Assembly: GCA_022835595.1 (NCBI GenBank)
Contig: BQUP01000009.1
Span: 806,001-870,000, forward strand
Reading direction: 5' to 3'
From: Cystobasidium ongulense
Lineage: Eukaryota; Basidiomycota; Cystobasidiomycetes; Cystobasidiales; Cystobasidiaceae
DNA: 64,000 nt
Within the stretch, counting starts at the first letter, position 1; every line of letters starts with the position of its first letter. The notes beneath the pieces were generated by a model that made no database searches, was not told the origin of the DNA, and saw nothing but the letters and a program-made list of their open reading frames with translations. Of this stretch, positions 10,915-21,689 are shown piece by piece. A program made the translations under genes and the position numbers.

Positions 10915-13137
10915 ATGGCCTCCCTTGATCGAATAACTACCCCGAGCGGCCCCTATCTGCTGGTCGACCCTGGCGGCCATACATTTAAAGTGACCGTCAT
11001 AAGTTTTGCCCAACTCGCACAGACTTACCCTACGCCACAAAGCTTCGTGAAACGGATTGGTAAACAGGATGGACACTTTAACTTACCCGCAGGGGGGGGC
11101 CATATCGCTCGGGTAACAGTTGAAACCAAAAGTTGGTCTCAAGGACCTGTCGTATCGAGAGGGAGGGAGGCTGGGTCTTTGGTGTTGCGCGGCGGCGGCT
11201 TCTGCGTTTTGATGTGTGTACGTTTACTGGAAAGTTCACGAACGGCAGCGAGTATCACTTCGTCTCGCACTTCATCAACTGAATCATCAGATGTCACCTC
11301 AGATCGGACTGGATCAAGTAAATCATCAGATGTCACCTCATATAGGACTGGATCAAGTAAATCATCAGATGTCACCTCATATAGGACTGGATCAAGTAAT
11401 TCATCAGGGTCCTCTGAGGAGTCCAACTGCTTCGAAACCGGCGAAGAAAACGGCTACAGGCTTAGAATGATTCTTCGACTCACTTCATATCAGACTCTAC
11501 CAATTGAACCATCAGATGTCACCTCAGATCGGACTGGATCAACTAAATCTTCCGTTGTCGGTTCACATCGGACTGTATCAAATAAATCATCACGGTCACC
11601 TGAGGAGTTCGAGTGCGTCGAATTCGGCGAAGAAGACGGCTCCAGGCTTGACGCGGCTCCTCAACGTCAACCATCAGAATGGGCGGATCGGAGAGATTCA
11701 CGCATACGACAATGGAGAGACGACGCGCCTCCGAACACAACGGCTTCTGTAGGAGACCGTTTTGCACCCAGTGATCGATATGAAGATGAAAAAGGGTCAT
11801 TGCATGAGGACGACTCGGCAAGCCAGTACGGGACGCGTCAGAGGAGCACCCAATCCTCCAAGTCGCCAGGTCTTAGTCGACGAGATGCTTCTTCAGGACC
11901 AGATATCACTGCTGGGGGCGTCAATACAGCTTCAAGAGGGACTACACGTCCACGAGCGCCGGTGAGACCCGACAGCCCTCGGCGTCATGAATATTCACCT
12001 GGTCTCGGCAACGCCTTGGAGTCAGTCTCGGCACAGCCCTCAGAGCATCGCCATCGCCGCTCAATACTGAGCGATCGTGAATCCACCGACCTTTCATCAA
12101 GAGCTGTCTACCTAAACAAGCAGACCCTTGCAATGCGGCACAGCGGACAGGAATCGTCATCTAACAAAGTTCATAGTAAGCGTGCACACGATGTGTACAC
12201 AGAGCAGGTCCAGCCGGGGCCCTCGTACGAGCAGCAGGCAGCACTGTACGCAGCAGAAAGGGTCTTAATAGGCAAGGAGCTTACAAAGAAGGTCTGGCAT
12301 AAGGAGTTCGAAACCGAATACAAAAGTAAAGAAGAAAAGGAAGCGCGTGAGTGGCTCATACGAGAACAGGAACGCGTGCGCGAAATACCGAATCGAAAAC
12401 GCACCAATCTAGATCGTCAGATAGCTGCAGTGCGTCTGCCTGATGAAAGCCCCCATGAGAAAAGGACGTTGAAAAGCCTTGGTGATAGCCTAGGCTTCAA
12501 CAAATTGAAGCCTCAGAAAGCTACGAAGCTACTAAAAAGGAAATCAGGCCCCCCTGTGAGAGGAAACGTCGGTAAGGAGACTAAGACGTTGCGAGGTCGT
12601 CTCTTTGACAGACTGGCGCCCCAGAAAGCTGAACATCGCCTTCAAAAAAAACTACCGAACTCCCTGCTGGTCAGTGAAGAAGTGGAGCGTCAAACAAGTC
12701 CGGTTGGGAGCTCTGCATCGGGGAGCAATGTTCGAGTTCGGAAAGATGCCTACCCGCTCGTCTTAGATCAAATGCGTAAACATGAAAAGGCTAAATGGAC
12801 GGAAGAGCACGAGGCTAAGATCCAGAAACAGAAATGCATTGAGATTACTCGCCTGAAAAAGTTGGAAGAAGCGAAGGCAAAGTGGGAAGAAGCGAAGGCA
12901 ACACCCACACGGAACCGTAACAACGAACAGCGTCGTATTCTCCTATCACCCAAGCCCGCAACTTCTTCTATAAGGATATCCGGTAGTGGCTTTGACAAAT
13001 GGAGTTCACAGAAAGGAACAGCTGGACAAAAGCTACCTGCACATCGCCTCCAAAAAAGGCAAGTACTGGCACCTTCCGCGATGATTCGTACTTCGAAGCA
13101 GTGGCAACAGGAGGAGCTGCACTGGAACAGCCGCTGA
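10915..13137 (+). CDS. Unrecognised repeat-containing protein, 740 residues
   Basis: A single uninterrupted reading frame, unusual in a window where almost every gene has introns. I do not recognise a domain. Residues 1-75 look globular (PSGPYLLVDPGGHTFKV). Residues about 115-245 are Ser/Thr/Asp-rich repeats of the type SSDVTSDRTGSSK, encoded by 39-base units. A larger unit ending in EE(S/F)xCxExGEExGxRL occurs twice. The last third is strongly charged, with predicted helix (KKVWHKEFETEYKSKEEKEAREWL; HEKAKWTEEHEAKIQKQK) and two basic blocks of the form F-[ND]-[KR]-L-x-P-Q-K-A. The open frame and codon pattern support a real gene, but it could be lineage-specific or carry an unseen intron near 11160-11230. 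Convergent with PPE1, 67 bases apart. Confidence 0.6.
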   Translation: MASLDRITTPSGPYLLVDPGGHTFKVTVISFAQLAQTYPTPQSFVKRIGKQDGHFNLPAGGGHIARVTVETKSWSQGPVVSRGREAGSLVLRGGGFCVLMCVRLLESSRTAASITSSRTSSTESSDVTSDRTGSSKSSDVTSYRTGSSKSSDVTSYRTGSSNSSGSSEESNCFETGEENGYRLRMILRLTSYQTLPIEPSDVTSDRTGSTKSSVVGSHRTVSNKSSRSPEEFECVEFGEEDGSRLDAAPQRQPSEWADRRDSRIRQWRDDAPPNTTASVGDRFAPSDRYEDEKGSLHEDDSASQYGTRQRSTQSSKSPGLSRRDASSGPDITAGGVNTASRGTTRPRAPVRPDSPRRHEYSPGLGNALESVSAQPSEHRHRRSILSDRESTDLSSRAVYLNKQTLAMRHSGQESSSNKVHSKRAHDVYTEQVQPGPSYEQQAALYAAERVLIGKELTKKVWHKEFETEYKSKEEKEAREWLIREQERVREIPNRKRTNLDRQIAAVRLPDESPHEKRTLKSLGDSLGFNKLKPQKATKLLKRKSGPPVRGNVGKETKTLRGRLFDRLAPQKAEHRLQKKLPNSLLVSEEVERQTSPVGSSASGSNVRVRKDAYPLVLDQMRKHEKAKWTEEHEAKIQKQKCIEITRLKKLEEAKAKWEEAKATPTRNRNNEQRRILLSPKPATSSIRISGSGFDKWSSQKGTAGQKLPAHRLQKRQVLAPSAMIRTSKQWQQEELHWNSR
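11283..11595 (+). repeat. 39-base tandem repeats inside the 740-residue ORF
   Basis: Three near-identical 39-base units begin at about 11283, 11322 and 11361 (core ATCATCAGATGTCACCTC), and two diverged units lie at about 11509-11595. In protein they read SSDVTSxRTGSSK. The intervening segment (11400-11508) is repeated in diverged form just after the second array, showing a nested duplication. Confidence 0.85.
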
Positions 13138-13204
13138 CAGGTCTCTCAGGTGCATTTGTCTCTTTCAATGGGCAGTCGGATTTCTTGGCGTGCTGGAACC
13201 CCGT

Positions 13205-14967
13205 TTACTGTATTTGCCCAATCTTGCGGACATTCTTCAAAATTTTCACCTGATCTCTAGCTCCGAGGTTCCTTTTCCAGAAATCCATCAATAAGTCCGC
13301 CAATCTTTTTGGAGCCTCTTCTTGCAAACAATGCCCAACATCTTGAAACACCGCCAACTGATACTTCCCTTGCATTTGACCAATCATCAAGTCTTTGTCC
13401 AGACTTTCTGCACCAGCTAAGACGAGCAATTTTGCTGTTCTTTGCGAGAGGAAGGATGAGGATAGATTCTTGAACCATCCTATATCATTATTAAATTTAA
13501 AAAAGAATAAAACCAAGAAAAAATTAAGAAAAGCGAGAAAAGACATAAAAAAGAATTAGCTTTTGCTCTTGCTCTGACTTGTATTTGTATTTATCATAGA
13601 TGCGATTGCCTTTTTCATAGATGAGATTTAGACTGAACACAGAATTAAACTTACCTTCCCAATACGGCTGACTTGCTATCAGATTCGTTCTCCATTGATA
13701 CCGTAAATTCGCATCTGTCTCTTGCTCCTCTTTTACGAATAGTGGAGGCACGCTGATTCTTGCTGATTGTAAACTGCCTATTGTCTTGGTCCGTACACTA
13801 GAACATTGTTTATTCGGCATCAGAGCAGGACGCGAGATAAGAGGTCTCATGCTTGAACTTACTGCCATGCTATTGCGTCTTCCAAACTTGGGAAACCTTT
13901 TGGTCGAGCTGATACAATGTCCGTCATGCTACTTAGTGCATCCATAGCCGTTCCTGCGGAGGAAACTCTTGTCAGTCTTATTGTATACGCTCAGTGAAGC
14001 TGTAGGACTTTACCTTCTACGACGTCAAGGTTACATACGCCTATCACGTTGCCTACTTCGCTTTGGATGCGTGAGCATGCTTTGACGACAACCGAGCCAC
14101 CCTGCAAAGCAAAAGGACTGTCAGTCGATGTGTATATTGCAGTCAATGAATGTACCGAAAGCCTACCATACTGTGTCCAACTAGAATAAGATCAGGATTG
14201 GAGTTCTTGTCTGGGAACAGTTCCTTAAGGACTTGGACGAGATCATTTGCGAGAACATCTATCGATAGATTGGTCTCGTCTCTGCAGACCGTCTTGCCTG
14301 ATATACGAAGTATCAGATCCGGCACCATGCAAAGCACACAGAAGACTTTACGAACCATGTCCGCGACAATCTAATGCTAAAACGCCTGCAGTGCGTTTGC
14401 TTCCCTCTGTCAGCTCCTTTGCTAGCAATGCAAAGCTCATTGCAGAGTATCCCGCTCCGTGATGGCACACAAATACGACTGGGCTCTCTTCGTCTTCATG
14501 TCCGACTGCATCGTGGATATTTGCGCTGGCTGTTGAGACGCTCGCACTCGCTGGAGGTGTGTAGTAGACGCGAAATGTAGAAGGGCCAGCGCCACTATCG
14601 CTACTATTGTCACCCGACTCGCGGACTTGGACAGCCAGAGCTTGCGCAAAGTAGTCTTGACCAGTCAGAGGGGAGTAGTCTAGGTCGCTCTTGGATCCCG
14701 CGTGTCCAGCATGTCGAGGCCTGGAGTGCGGATGATCCCAGTCATACAATCATGCCATCCCTCATACACTGGTCAGCGACGCGATAACCAACAGCAGCAG
14801 CACTAGTCAGCTCACCGCAGGAAGCCGCTCGATGTAGAAGGGAGGCTGTTCTCGTCAAATGTGTCCAGCTCCTCCTCCTCTTCATCGTCCTCATCCGCGC
14901 TGGCTCCCAGGTCTGGCGGCGGCATCCTAGACAAACGCGCTTTGAGGAAGTCTTGACGGAACGACAT
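13205..14967 (-). CDS. PPE1: Protein phosphatase methylesterase 1
   Basis: Serine hydrolase that removes the methyl ester from the C-terminal leucine of the PP2A catalytic subunit. Seven exons (14816-14967, 14356-14720, 14167-14297, 14014-14101, 13863-13953, 13655-13797, 13205-13479) give 414 residues with an alpha/beta-hydrolase fold. Seen directly: the oxyanion loop region [12 protein letters not shown], the CRGHGKT turn, the nucleophile elbow GHSMGGSVV (Ser), [23 protein letters not shown], and near the end [25 protein letters not shown] and [11 protein letters not shown] with the catalytic His. An acidic stretch ([10 protein letters not shown]) lies in the N-terminal part. The start was chosen because [15 protein letters not shown] matches the usual fungal N-terminus. 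The last intron (13480-13654, 175 bases) is AT-rich and long for this window. Confidence 0.93.
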
Positions 14968-15446
14968 GCTCTCTCTCTTCGAAGCAGTGTAGCGTGCAGT
15001 ATGCTGGATACGGTCTTGCAAGACTTGGAGCAGACCACAGTGCAGCAACAGACAGGCCGCTGGCGAGTCCCACAAAGACAAGCAAGAATGCCACCACTGG
15101 AGGCTGCTGCAGACGACTCTGGAAGCAGCCCAGCTGATGCCAATGCACCAGCAAGGCTTCTCAATGTGCTGAGCTGCCAGGTCAAGCCGGCTCACTTCAA
15201 GACGCTCCACGCGCATTGCATTGTATCATCCGCAATCACTCACTCACGCGTCGGATTTGCTGCTTATCCCACAACACCGCCTTGCACATCACTCTGCCCT
15301 CTCTGCTTGCCTTTCAAGAGCAGAGATAGACAGACATTGAGGATGCTGTGATCTTTCTCCCCTGACCACTAACTTATTTCCCATTGCTGCGTAGCACTGC
15401 ACGAGACGACGCGCCTCCAAACAATATCCGAAGCGACAGAGCGGTC
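14968..15446. other. Divergent spacer, PPE1 to membrane protein gene
   Basis: About 480 bases with both promoters. The PPE1 frame stays open upstream of its chosen start, but the extension has no family similarity I recognise. No other feature. Confidence 0.4.
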
Positions 15447-16701
15447 ATGGATGGACCTCCAACGGGCGGACCTCCCCCTGGGATGAATGGAGACTATGAC
15501 GATGGCTACAACGAGATGCCCCAAGGTAAGCGAACAAGATCTCGACGCGCTAGTTCAGCGTAGCCTACGGATAAAAGCACAGCGTGACTTGAAATGTTCA
15601 TTGAACAGATACGGGACCTCCACCTCCGCCAAAGAAGCCAAAAAACATGTTTGGCATATTCATGATGACTCGCAAGATTATCAGTCTTTGCACACTCCTG
15701 ACGCTGATCGGTTTAGAGGCATCCATTGCCGTGCAGTGCGAATAAATCCTATTACGACAAGCGTAATAGCTCTCTAATCATCATCCTTTGATTTTTCACT
15801 AGAGATGCCCAGCTTAAAACATTGACAGAGATCCTCAAGCCGAAGAATAGCTTGCTCAAGCGGGACAGTCTTCACACCGGGTTCTCACTTGCGAAAAGAG
15901 CGACACCTAAGATAGTCTGCGACTATTACTCGGGATTCGATGTACCCGCAGTGTAAGTGATTTGCATTAGGGAGTAGGTCAGGCTACATCCTGGGGACGT
16001 AGCGAATCGGCAAACGGGGCTTTGCCGTTTCTCAGACTTACAAGCTGTGCCCTTGATACAGCAAAGCTGGCCAAGCACGATCCGTTTTGTACCACTTCGC
16101 AAACTGTGAGCGTTCAGCTACATCGATTTCAGCCCAAAATTTCAACTAAAGCCTTCTTCAGGTATCGCACTATTAGGCTTAGTCTGGTTAGAGCGTCCGG
16201 GCACACGAGGTGCAGCTCAGACGCTGGACTGTTCTTCGTTCTCCATTCCACCTGTAGGGAATGTAGGCTTGAAGACCTTTGGACTGCTGCAAATTGTAAG
16301 TGAATAGGTGTGGACCGGCCTTTAATCCTCGCTGACACCTTTGCAATAGTGGATAGCGACGTCAATTATCAACCATTAGTATGATGGTCAATCATCATGA
16401 GACTGAAGTTTCTGTATTGATCCCTTTCCACTAACCTTAGCGTCGGAACATTCTCGTACATCGTGGGATTTACTCTCATTATTGCTGGTATCATAAGCAT
16501 TCTCTTAGTGAGAGCCAGAAAACTATTGTCTGCTTGTGCAGGGGTCACTGCTCACACCGATAACGCTGATTCCTCTTGCAGGGCGCAATTTTTATCAGGA
16601 AAATTAAGATGATCTCCTTAAAGCACAATGGAGGTGTACTCGGAGGTTCACCATCTATGGGCGAACTCATGGGTCAACCTGGTCCGGCTTACGACGACTA
16701 A
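15447..16701 (+). CDS. Small multi-span membrane protein, unknown function
   Basis: Eight exons (15447-15525, 15609-15735, 15803-15952, 16036-16105, 16152-16295, 16350-16378, 16441-16507, 16582-16701) join into one frame of 261 residues. The cytosolic-looking N-terminus is Pro/Gly-rich (MDGPPTGGPPPGMNGDYDDG, then TGPPPPPKKPKNMFG). Hydrophobic segments follow: IISLCTLLTLIGLEASIAV, SSGIALLGLVWL, FGLLQIWIATSII and YIVGFTLIIAGIISILLGAIFI, suggesting a four-span layout. Between the first two is a Lys-rich loop containing several Cys (KIVCDYYSGF, TSCALD, DPFCTT). The tail is short and polar (KHNGGVLGG, PGPAYDD). I recognise no family; a MARVEL-type or other fungal tetraspan protein is possible. The exon at 16350-16378 is only 29 bases, and the 46-base intron before exon 5 is the least certain junction. 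Confidence 0.65.
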
Positions 16702-18166
16702 TAGGGGCAGAGTATTTGCTTGCTAGAACAGACATTGACACACCACAGGCTCCAATTCAATGACCATATGTTGTCGCAGCATGCCAAAGCATCAATGACC
16801 AGACTTCCCCTCGGCCGGATCTCGCGAGGCCTAATGATCATTCTCGCTTCTTCCAACAACGCTTCTTCCAACAATTTGCCCGCGTACTGCATTCTTGCAA
16901 GTCCGTTTTAAGCTCTGTATTTCTCATGACTTCAGCTCGCTACACTAATAAGCATAATGATGATAATGCTTCCATAACATTCAAGGGTCCAAGCTGCTGC
17001 ATAAAGTATTTTTACCCTCGGCAGTCTGCTGAGCCATGGGGGACCCTCGATAATGCTCGTCAACGACAGAATGGATTGAAGACTCTCGCTGATTCGCTAC
17101 ATTATGCAACAGCGAATTTGAGCAGACAAAGCGAGGTCCACCGTATCAAATGCAGCAAAGTGATGATGCCGCATTAGGAAGGTAATCGGTCCAATTGTTT
17201 GATCGAAAAAAAAGTCTCCAGGGTATCCTGAAAACCGTTTTTCTTCCATCTGTTAGCACTCTAGGCACCTTGAACGTAGTAGAGTACTGTGGAAGTGTAC
17301 GCTTAAGAGAGCCTGCGTGGACGATTGCTTCGCTGTACAGAACGTCTGACGGTTCCCGTTTTCTGATTGCTTATCTTGCACGTGCCTGTGCCTAGCACCG
17401 TTGATCCGTTAATCTGCGGCCGACAGCAAGGGAAGCCGCAACTCGAGCTGGACGGGAGCGGCCGAGGAGAAAAGCATGTGTATTGCTCTACCATAAGAAA
17501 AGGGTGACACGGCCCTTGATCGCTAAAGTGTTTCGCTAATCTTTATTGATCTCTGCAATCAGCATATCAATGGACACCATTTTTTTTGCTACCTTTCCGT
17601 ATTTTACCATTCTAAGCAAGCGACTTTTTTCATCGGGACCACCGGGTTCCGGGACGATGTACGGAAGGCCCGGGAACTCCCATTGTGCCAACTGCTGTTG
17701 AGACTATTGACCCTCGTTTCTTGTTAGCTGAGTCCAAACGGATCAAGTGTGTCTGGCGAGACCTGAAACTCCGTCGGATAGCTTGTAAACGGCGCTATCG
17801 GCAACAGGCACCAAGCTGTTTGCAGGAACTGATGTAAAAATACGAGTGACATCTGAGACTGTTTACTGTATGGAAAGCAACAATCAAGTTCAGGTGTCCT
17901 GTCACTCGTTTTCCTCTTGTTGCCTGTTGTTGCAATTATTGCACCGTATCCGTCTGCTTCCCAGCGTCGAATCTGACCATAGGACACCCATGTGCTGCTT
18001 TACGCGAGGTTTCAAGGAAAAAGATTTTTCGTCCCGCTCTCATGAAACTGCAATAAGATCTTTGTCCATCCTGCTCCCTTCTTCTCTTCTCTTCTTCGTT
18101 CCATTCTCTACACAATTTGCCATACTTCACCTTCCTCCATATCTATATTTCGCCACTTTATCCACC
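16702..18166. other. Gene-free intergenic region
   Basis: About 1.46 kb between the tetraspan gene and the secreted barrel protein. Only short open frames in unrelated registers are present. I see no tRNA, repeat or coding signature. The last 150 bases before 18167 are pyrimidine-rich, consistent with a strong core promoter for the downstream gene. Confidence 0.45.
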
Positions 18167-19655
18167 ATGTTCGGTAAACTCGCACTTGTATCTACCCTCG
18201 CTGGCCTAGTAGCCGCTGCTCCCGTCAGCACCGAGTCCAAGACCCCAGAGGTCTTCGGCAACTTCAGTGAGTACTCTTGTCATTGCTTGTTTATCGGTGT
18301 TGTTTCATGTGTACTGACTACCATTGTTGTGTCTCTCATCATTTAGGCGCCTCCTTCTGGTACGACGGCGTTTACACCGGCAGCTGCGGCTACACCAACT
18401 CCACCAAGCAGTACATCGCTTCCATCAGGAACACCAACGCTGCTCACGACAGTGCCTGTGGAAAGACAATCAACATCACCGATGTCGATGCTGGCTCTTC
18501 CGTCCTTGCCATGGTCGTTGACGGTACGTGTAAAGTGGCCACTTTAACTTTTAACGCATCACGTGACTCACACCTCCGCTTTCCTTCCTATACATCCTTT
18601 CCTTCTTCATCACAGAGGTTGTCGATGCGTCCAAGACTTACTTGAACGTATCCCGAGTCACCTTCCAGAACATCACCGACCTTGACAACGAGTCCTTCAA
18701 GGCCAGCTACGTCTTCGTCGACGCTCCTGTTCCTGAGTGGACCCCTCCCAAAGAGGAGGAAGACCACAAGGAAGAAGCTGCTCCTGCGTACACCCCAAAG
18801 AAGGAACACTCTTCACCATCCTCTTCCTCCAAGGCCGCTCCTAAGGCCCAAGCCGCCGCCACCCCTGCAAGCTCACCCAAGCAAGAGCAAGAGCAGGAGA
18901 AGCCTACCAGCTCCAGCCGAAAGGTAGAGGAGCAGAAGACTCCCTCCTCATCCAAGAAGGCCGAGTACACACCCAAGACTACTTCCTCTTCCAAGAAGGC
19001 AGAATACACTCCCAAGACTACCTCTTCATCCAAGAAGGCTGAGTACACACCTAAGACTACTTCCTCGTCCAAGAAGGCAGAGTACACCCCCAAGACAACC
19101 AGCAAGAAGGCCGCTCAGACTCCTTCCAACAACGGCGGTGGTGGTGGTCAATTCGTAAGTCTATTCTAGACCATTCGTCTTCCTCTATCCCTTTGTATCA
19201 CGTGCTAATGTTTCTCTCGTACTTCAAAACAGTCCGGCCGAGGAACTTGGTTCACACAGAACGGCAACGCAGGTGCTTGCGGTGCTGTCAACTCCGATAG
19301 CTCGTACATCGTTGCTGTCAACTCTGCTCAGTACGCTGGTGGTTCTCACTGCGGTCAATCCGTCCGTATCAGTGCTGGCGGCAAGTCCATCACCGCCCGT
19401 GTTGCCGAGTAAGTTTCACATCTACTTTTCCTCTCTTACTTCCACATACTCATTCTGATCCCTTTTATGTGTATTCAGTCTCTGCCCTGGTTGCCCATAT
19501 GGAGGTCTTGATCTCTCCACTGGCGCTTTCCAGGCTCTTGGCTCGCTAGGCCAAGGTGTTCTCTCCCTCTCTTGGTGTAAGTCGCGCACACTTGCAGACA
19601 GACTCAGTGGTACAGGAAGCTGACTCACTTTGTTCGTTCTACAGCATGGGCTTAA
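18167..19655 (+). CDS. Secreted protein with two expansin/RlpA-like barrels
   Basis: Six exons (18167-18266, 18347-18523, 18616-19154, 19233-19408, 19479-19576, 19645-19655) give 366 residues. The first 20 residues form a signal peptide (LALVSTLAGLVAAAP), so the protein is secreted or cell-wall bound. Two double-psi beta-barrel domains flank a long linker. Domain 2 (about 273-366) is canonical: GRGTWFTQ, GACG, HCGQSVRI, ADLCPGCPYGGLDLS, SLSWSWA. Domain 1 (about 34-125) has SFWYDGVYTGSCG and SACGKTINI but lacks the DLCPGC cysteines and LDLS motif. The linker is Ser/Pro/Lys-rich and holds four copies of a 13-residue repeat (KKAEYTPKTTSSS). Several N-x-S/T sites suggest glycosylation. The final coding exon is only 11 bases. 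A role in wall loosening or polysaccharide binding is inferred from the family. Confidence 0.88.
18951..19106 (+). repeat. Four 39-base tandem repeats in the linker
   Basis: Units start at 18951, 18990, 19029 and 19068, each reading SKKAEYTPKTTSS in slightly shifted register. Differences are mostly at third codon positions, so the repeat is held at protein level. The last unit is shortened. The linker is probably extended and O-mannosylated. Confidence 0.9.
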
Positions 19656-21689
19656 ATGGATGTCGTCCGTAGAGACATCACCAAAAAGGCGGGTTCTCTC
19701 GACAGCGTAGCTTCCGCTTCGCTGCTCGATGACCCAAAAAGCCTATCCTGTAGCTTCTTTCCCTCATGAAGCACTGTTGAGAAACAGATGGCACAAACTT
19801 TAGAATTCGCTACCATTTCTCTTTACTTTCAAATAAAGAGTTGGCAGCATTTGTATCAAATCCGAAAAACCAAAGCCTCGTCACGTTCATTTCGAATCAA
19901 TTTCAGGGAGGTAAGAGTACCGTTGGAGGACTCATTTAAAAAGTGTAAATATGTATCATTAGGTCACTAGAGGGAGGGTTGAAGGATAGAGGTGGCTATA
20001 GCCTGCAATGGAAAAGGCTTTCATTGAAACATGGGCCTCTGCTACGGACTTGTGCATTGCTTGCCGTTATCTGAAGGTGTCCAGAACATCATGGCCTCTC
20101 GAGTCTTCCATTGCAATGTACTGAGCCATCAAGGTGTAGCATGTGTATACTGCTTCACCTGTTACAGTATTTTCTCTACTGAATCACAGTCACTTTTTGC
20201 TGCTCTTTTCCGCCTTACCACGGAGGAAGGCTCAAATCGCCTGGGAATTCCGCCTGGCTGATCGAGGCCGTCCAACTTTTGGTGGCGTTCTAGGCGAGTA
20301 TAAAAGAAGGCAGAGGGAGGGCATCTCTGGTTTGCTTTCTACAAGACCAAACTCTTACAGGATCCTTTATAGGAAACTTCCGATGTTTGTCTAGCTAATC
20401 TACATTAGCCACATCAATCTACGGTTTACGATGAGCTCAAAGGTCGTATAATTCCCTCACCAACGAGAACCTCTGTCGCTGCCCGCTTCAAAAGCCACAT
20501 TCTCGCAAGAGTTTGGGCGAGCACTCTCTGCAAAGAGGTGCGGCGGGCTAGCGCTCGATGACTTGGGCTCGACGTGCGCCAGGAGCGACTCGCTCGTTTT
20601 CCTGCTGTTGTCTCTCTCAGCCTGCTGGTGGTCTTTGTGCCGCCATGCAGCTGAGGAGGCCGCGCCGTTGCAGCAAGAGGTGCGACTTCGTCTGAAACCG
20701 CTAGCGCTTGTATCATTGTGGTCGATGTTGTTTAGCTCTAGTCTTCATGACATTTTCCTTCCTGTATTGCAATCTATCTTCTCCTCCAACTTTATGCCTT
20801 GATGTTGCTTTGCTGATGCGTCGATTGCCTTTTCGCCTGCATGCGAGTGCTGGTCACGTGGTCGACGAGGTAGCGCAGCCTCCAGTCAAATACTCTCAAG
20901 CGTGAACGAGTATACGGTAATGACTGCTGTCACGACTGACTACAGCTTGCTTTCTGCGGTAACACAGATACACCTCCTTCTCATGCCAGCAACGCCGACT
21001 CGCGGTATAAGGAGTACTAGCCTGCCGAAGGGAGATCCCTCTATCATATCCAGCTGGCTGTCTCGATGAAGGCGAGTAGGGAGATGGCCAGCGTGCCTTG
21101 CCACTGCACGGTGCGAGAAGAGTGCGTAATGTATGTATGTATGTATGTATGTGTGTATTGGAAGCGTCAGTCGACAGGTGGAAGGTATCTGATGACCACC
21201 ACTCTGCAAGTCAATTAGCCGCAATCACAGAGGTCTCCAGGATCAGTGATGGTCATGAGCTGTCTTTTGAACTAGTTGCCAGCATCAGAGGATCTTGAAT
21301 GAGTGAGATGGTGTGTTGCAGTGTCGTGTCTGCTGAAGAGGTGTGGGTGATGTGATGTCTGTCCAGGGCGAGCGCGAGTGGCGTGTGCCGACTCCAGGTG
21401 AGGCGGTCGGAAGTCGTTGGAACTGGCTGGAAGTTGGCAGAGCGTGGTATGAGGGTGGCAGGAGCATGTATCTGCTCGCCAGTCTCCCCTACTGCGTGCA
21501 TCCATCCAAGCTCTTCACTCTCGGATGATCGAGGCTTCGCACACACGAGACGAGCAGGCGAGCGCGCCTTTCTTTCTGACCGAAAGCCATCATCACAGCA
21601 AGATAGAAGAGCAAGGACAGTCAGTCAGTCACCCTCTGACCATCGCGGTGCAGGGTGAGCTGCGTGTTTGTCCCCGTCTCCCGCCAGCC
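19656..21689. other. Two-kilobase intergenic region upstream of SIN3
   Basis: No convincing gene. A TATAAAAG (20299-20306) is not followed by a usable plus-strand frame. A minus-strand frame of 96 codons (20426-20716) resembles nothing I know. A GTAT microsatellite lies near 21130-21157. The last 160 bases stay open in the SIN3 frame up to 21525 but show no conserved sequence, so this is probably 5' leader. Confidence 0.4.
21129..21157. repeat. GTAT microsatellite
   Basis: Five perfect ATGT/GTAT units followed by GTGT. A simple sequence repeat in the SIN3 upstream region. Confidence 0.9.

Noticed and set aside
20299-20306. TATAAAAG box in the intergenic region
   Set aside because: No usable reading frame follows on the plus strand; a noncoding transcript is possible but unsupported.
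20426-20716. 96-codon minus-strand frame in the SIN3 upstream region
   Set aside because: Arg/Ala/Ser-rich, no recognised motif or clear promoter; not distinguishable from chance.
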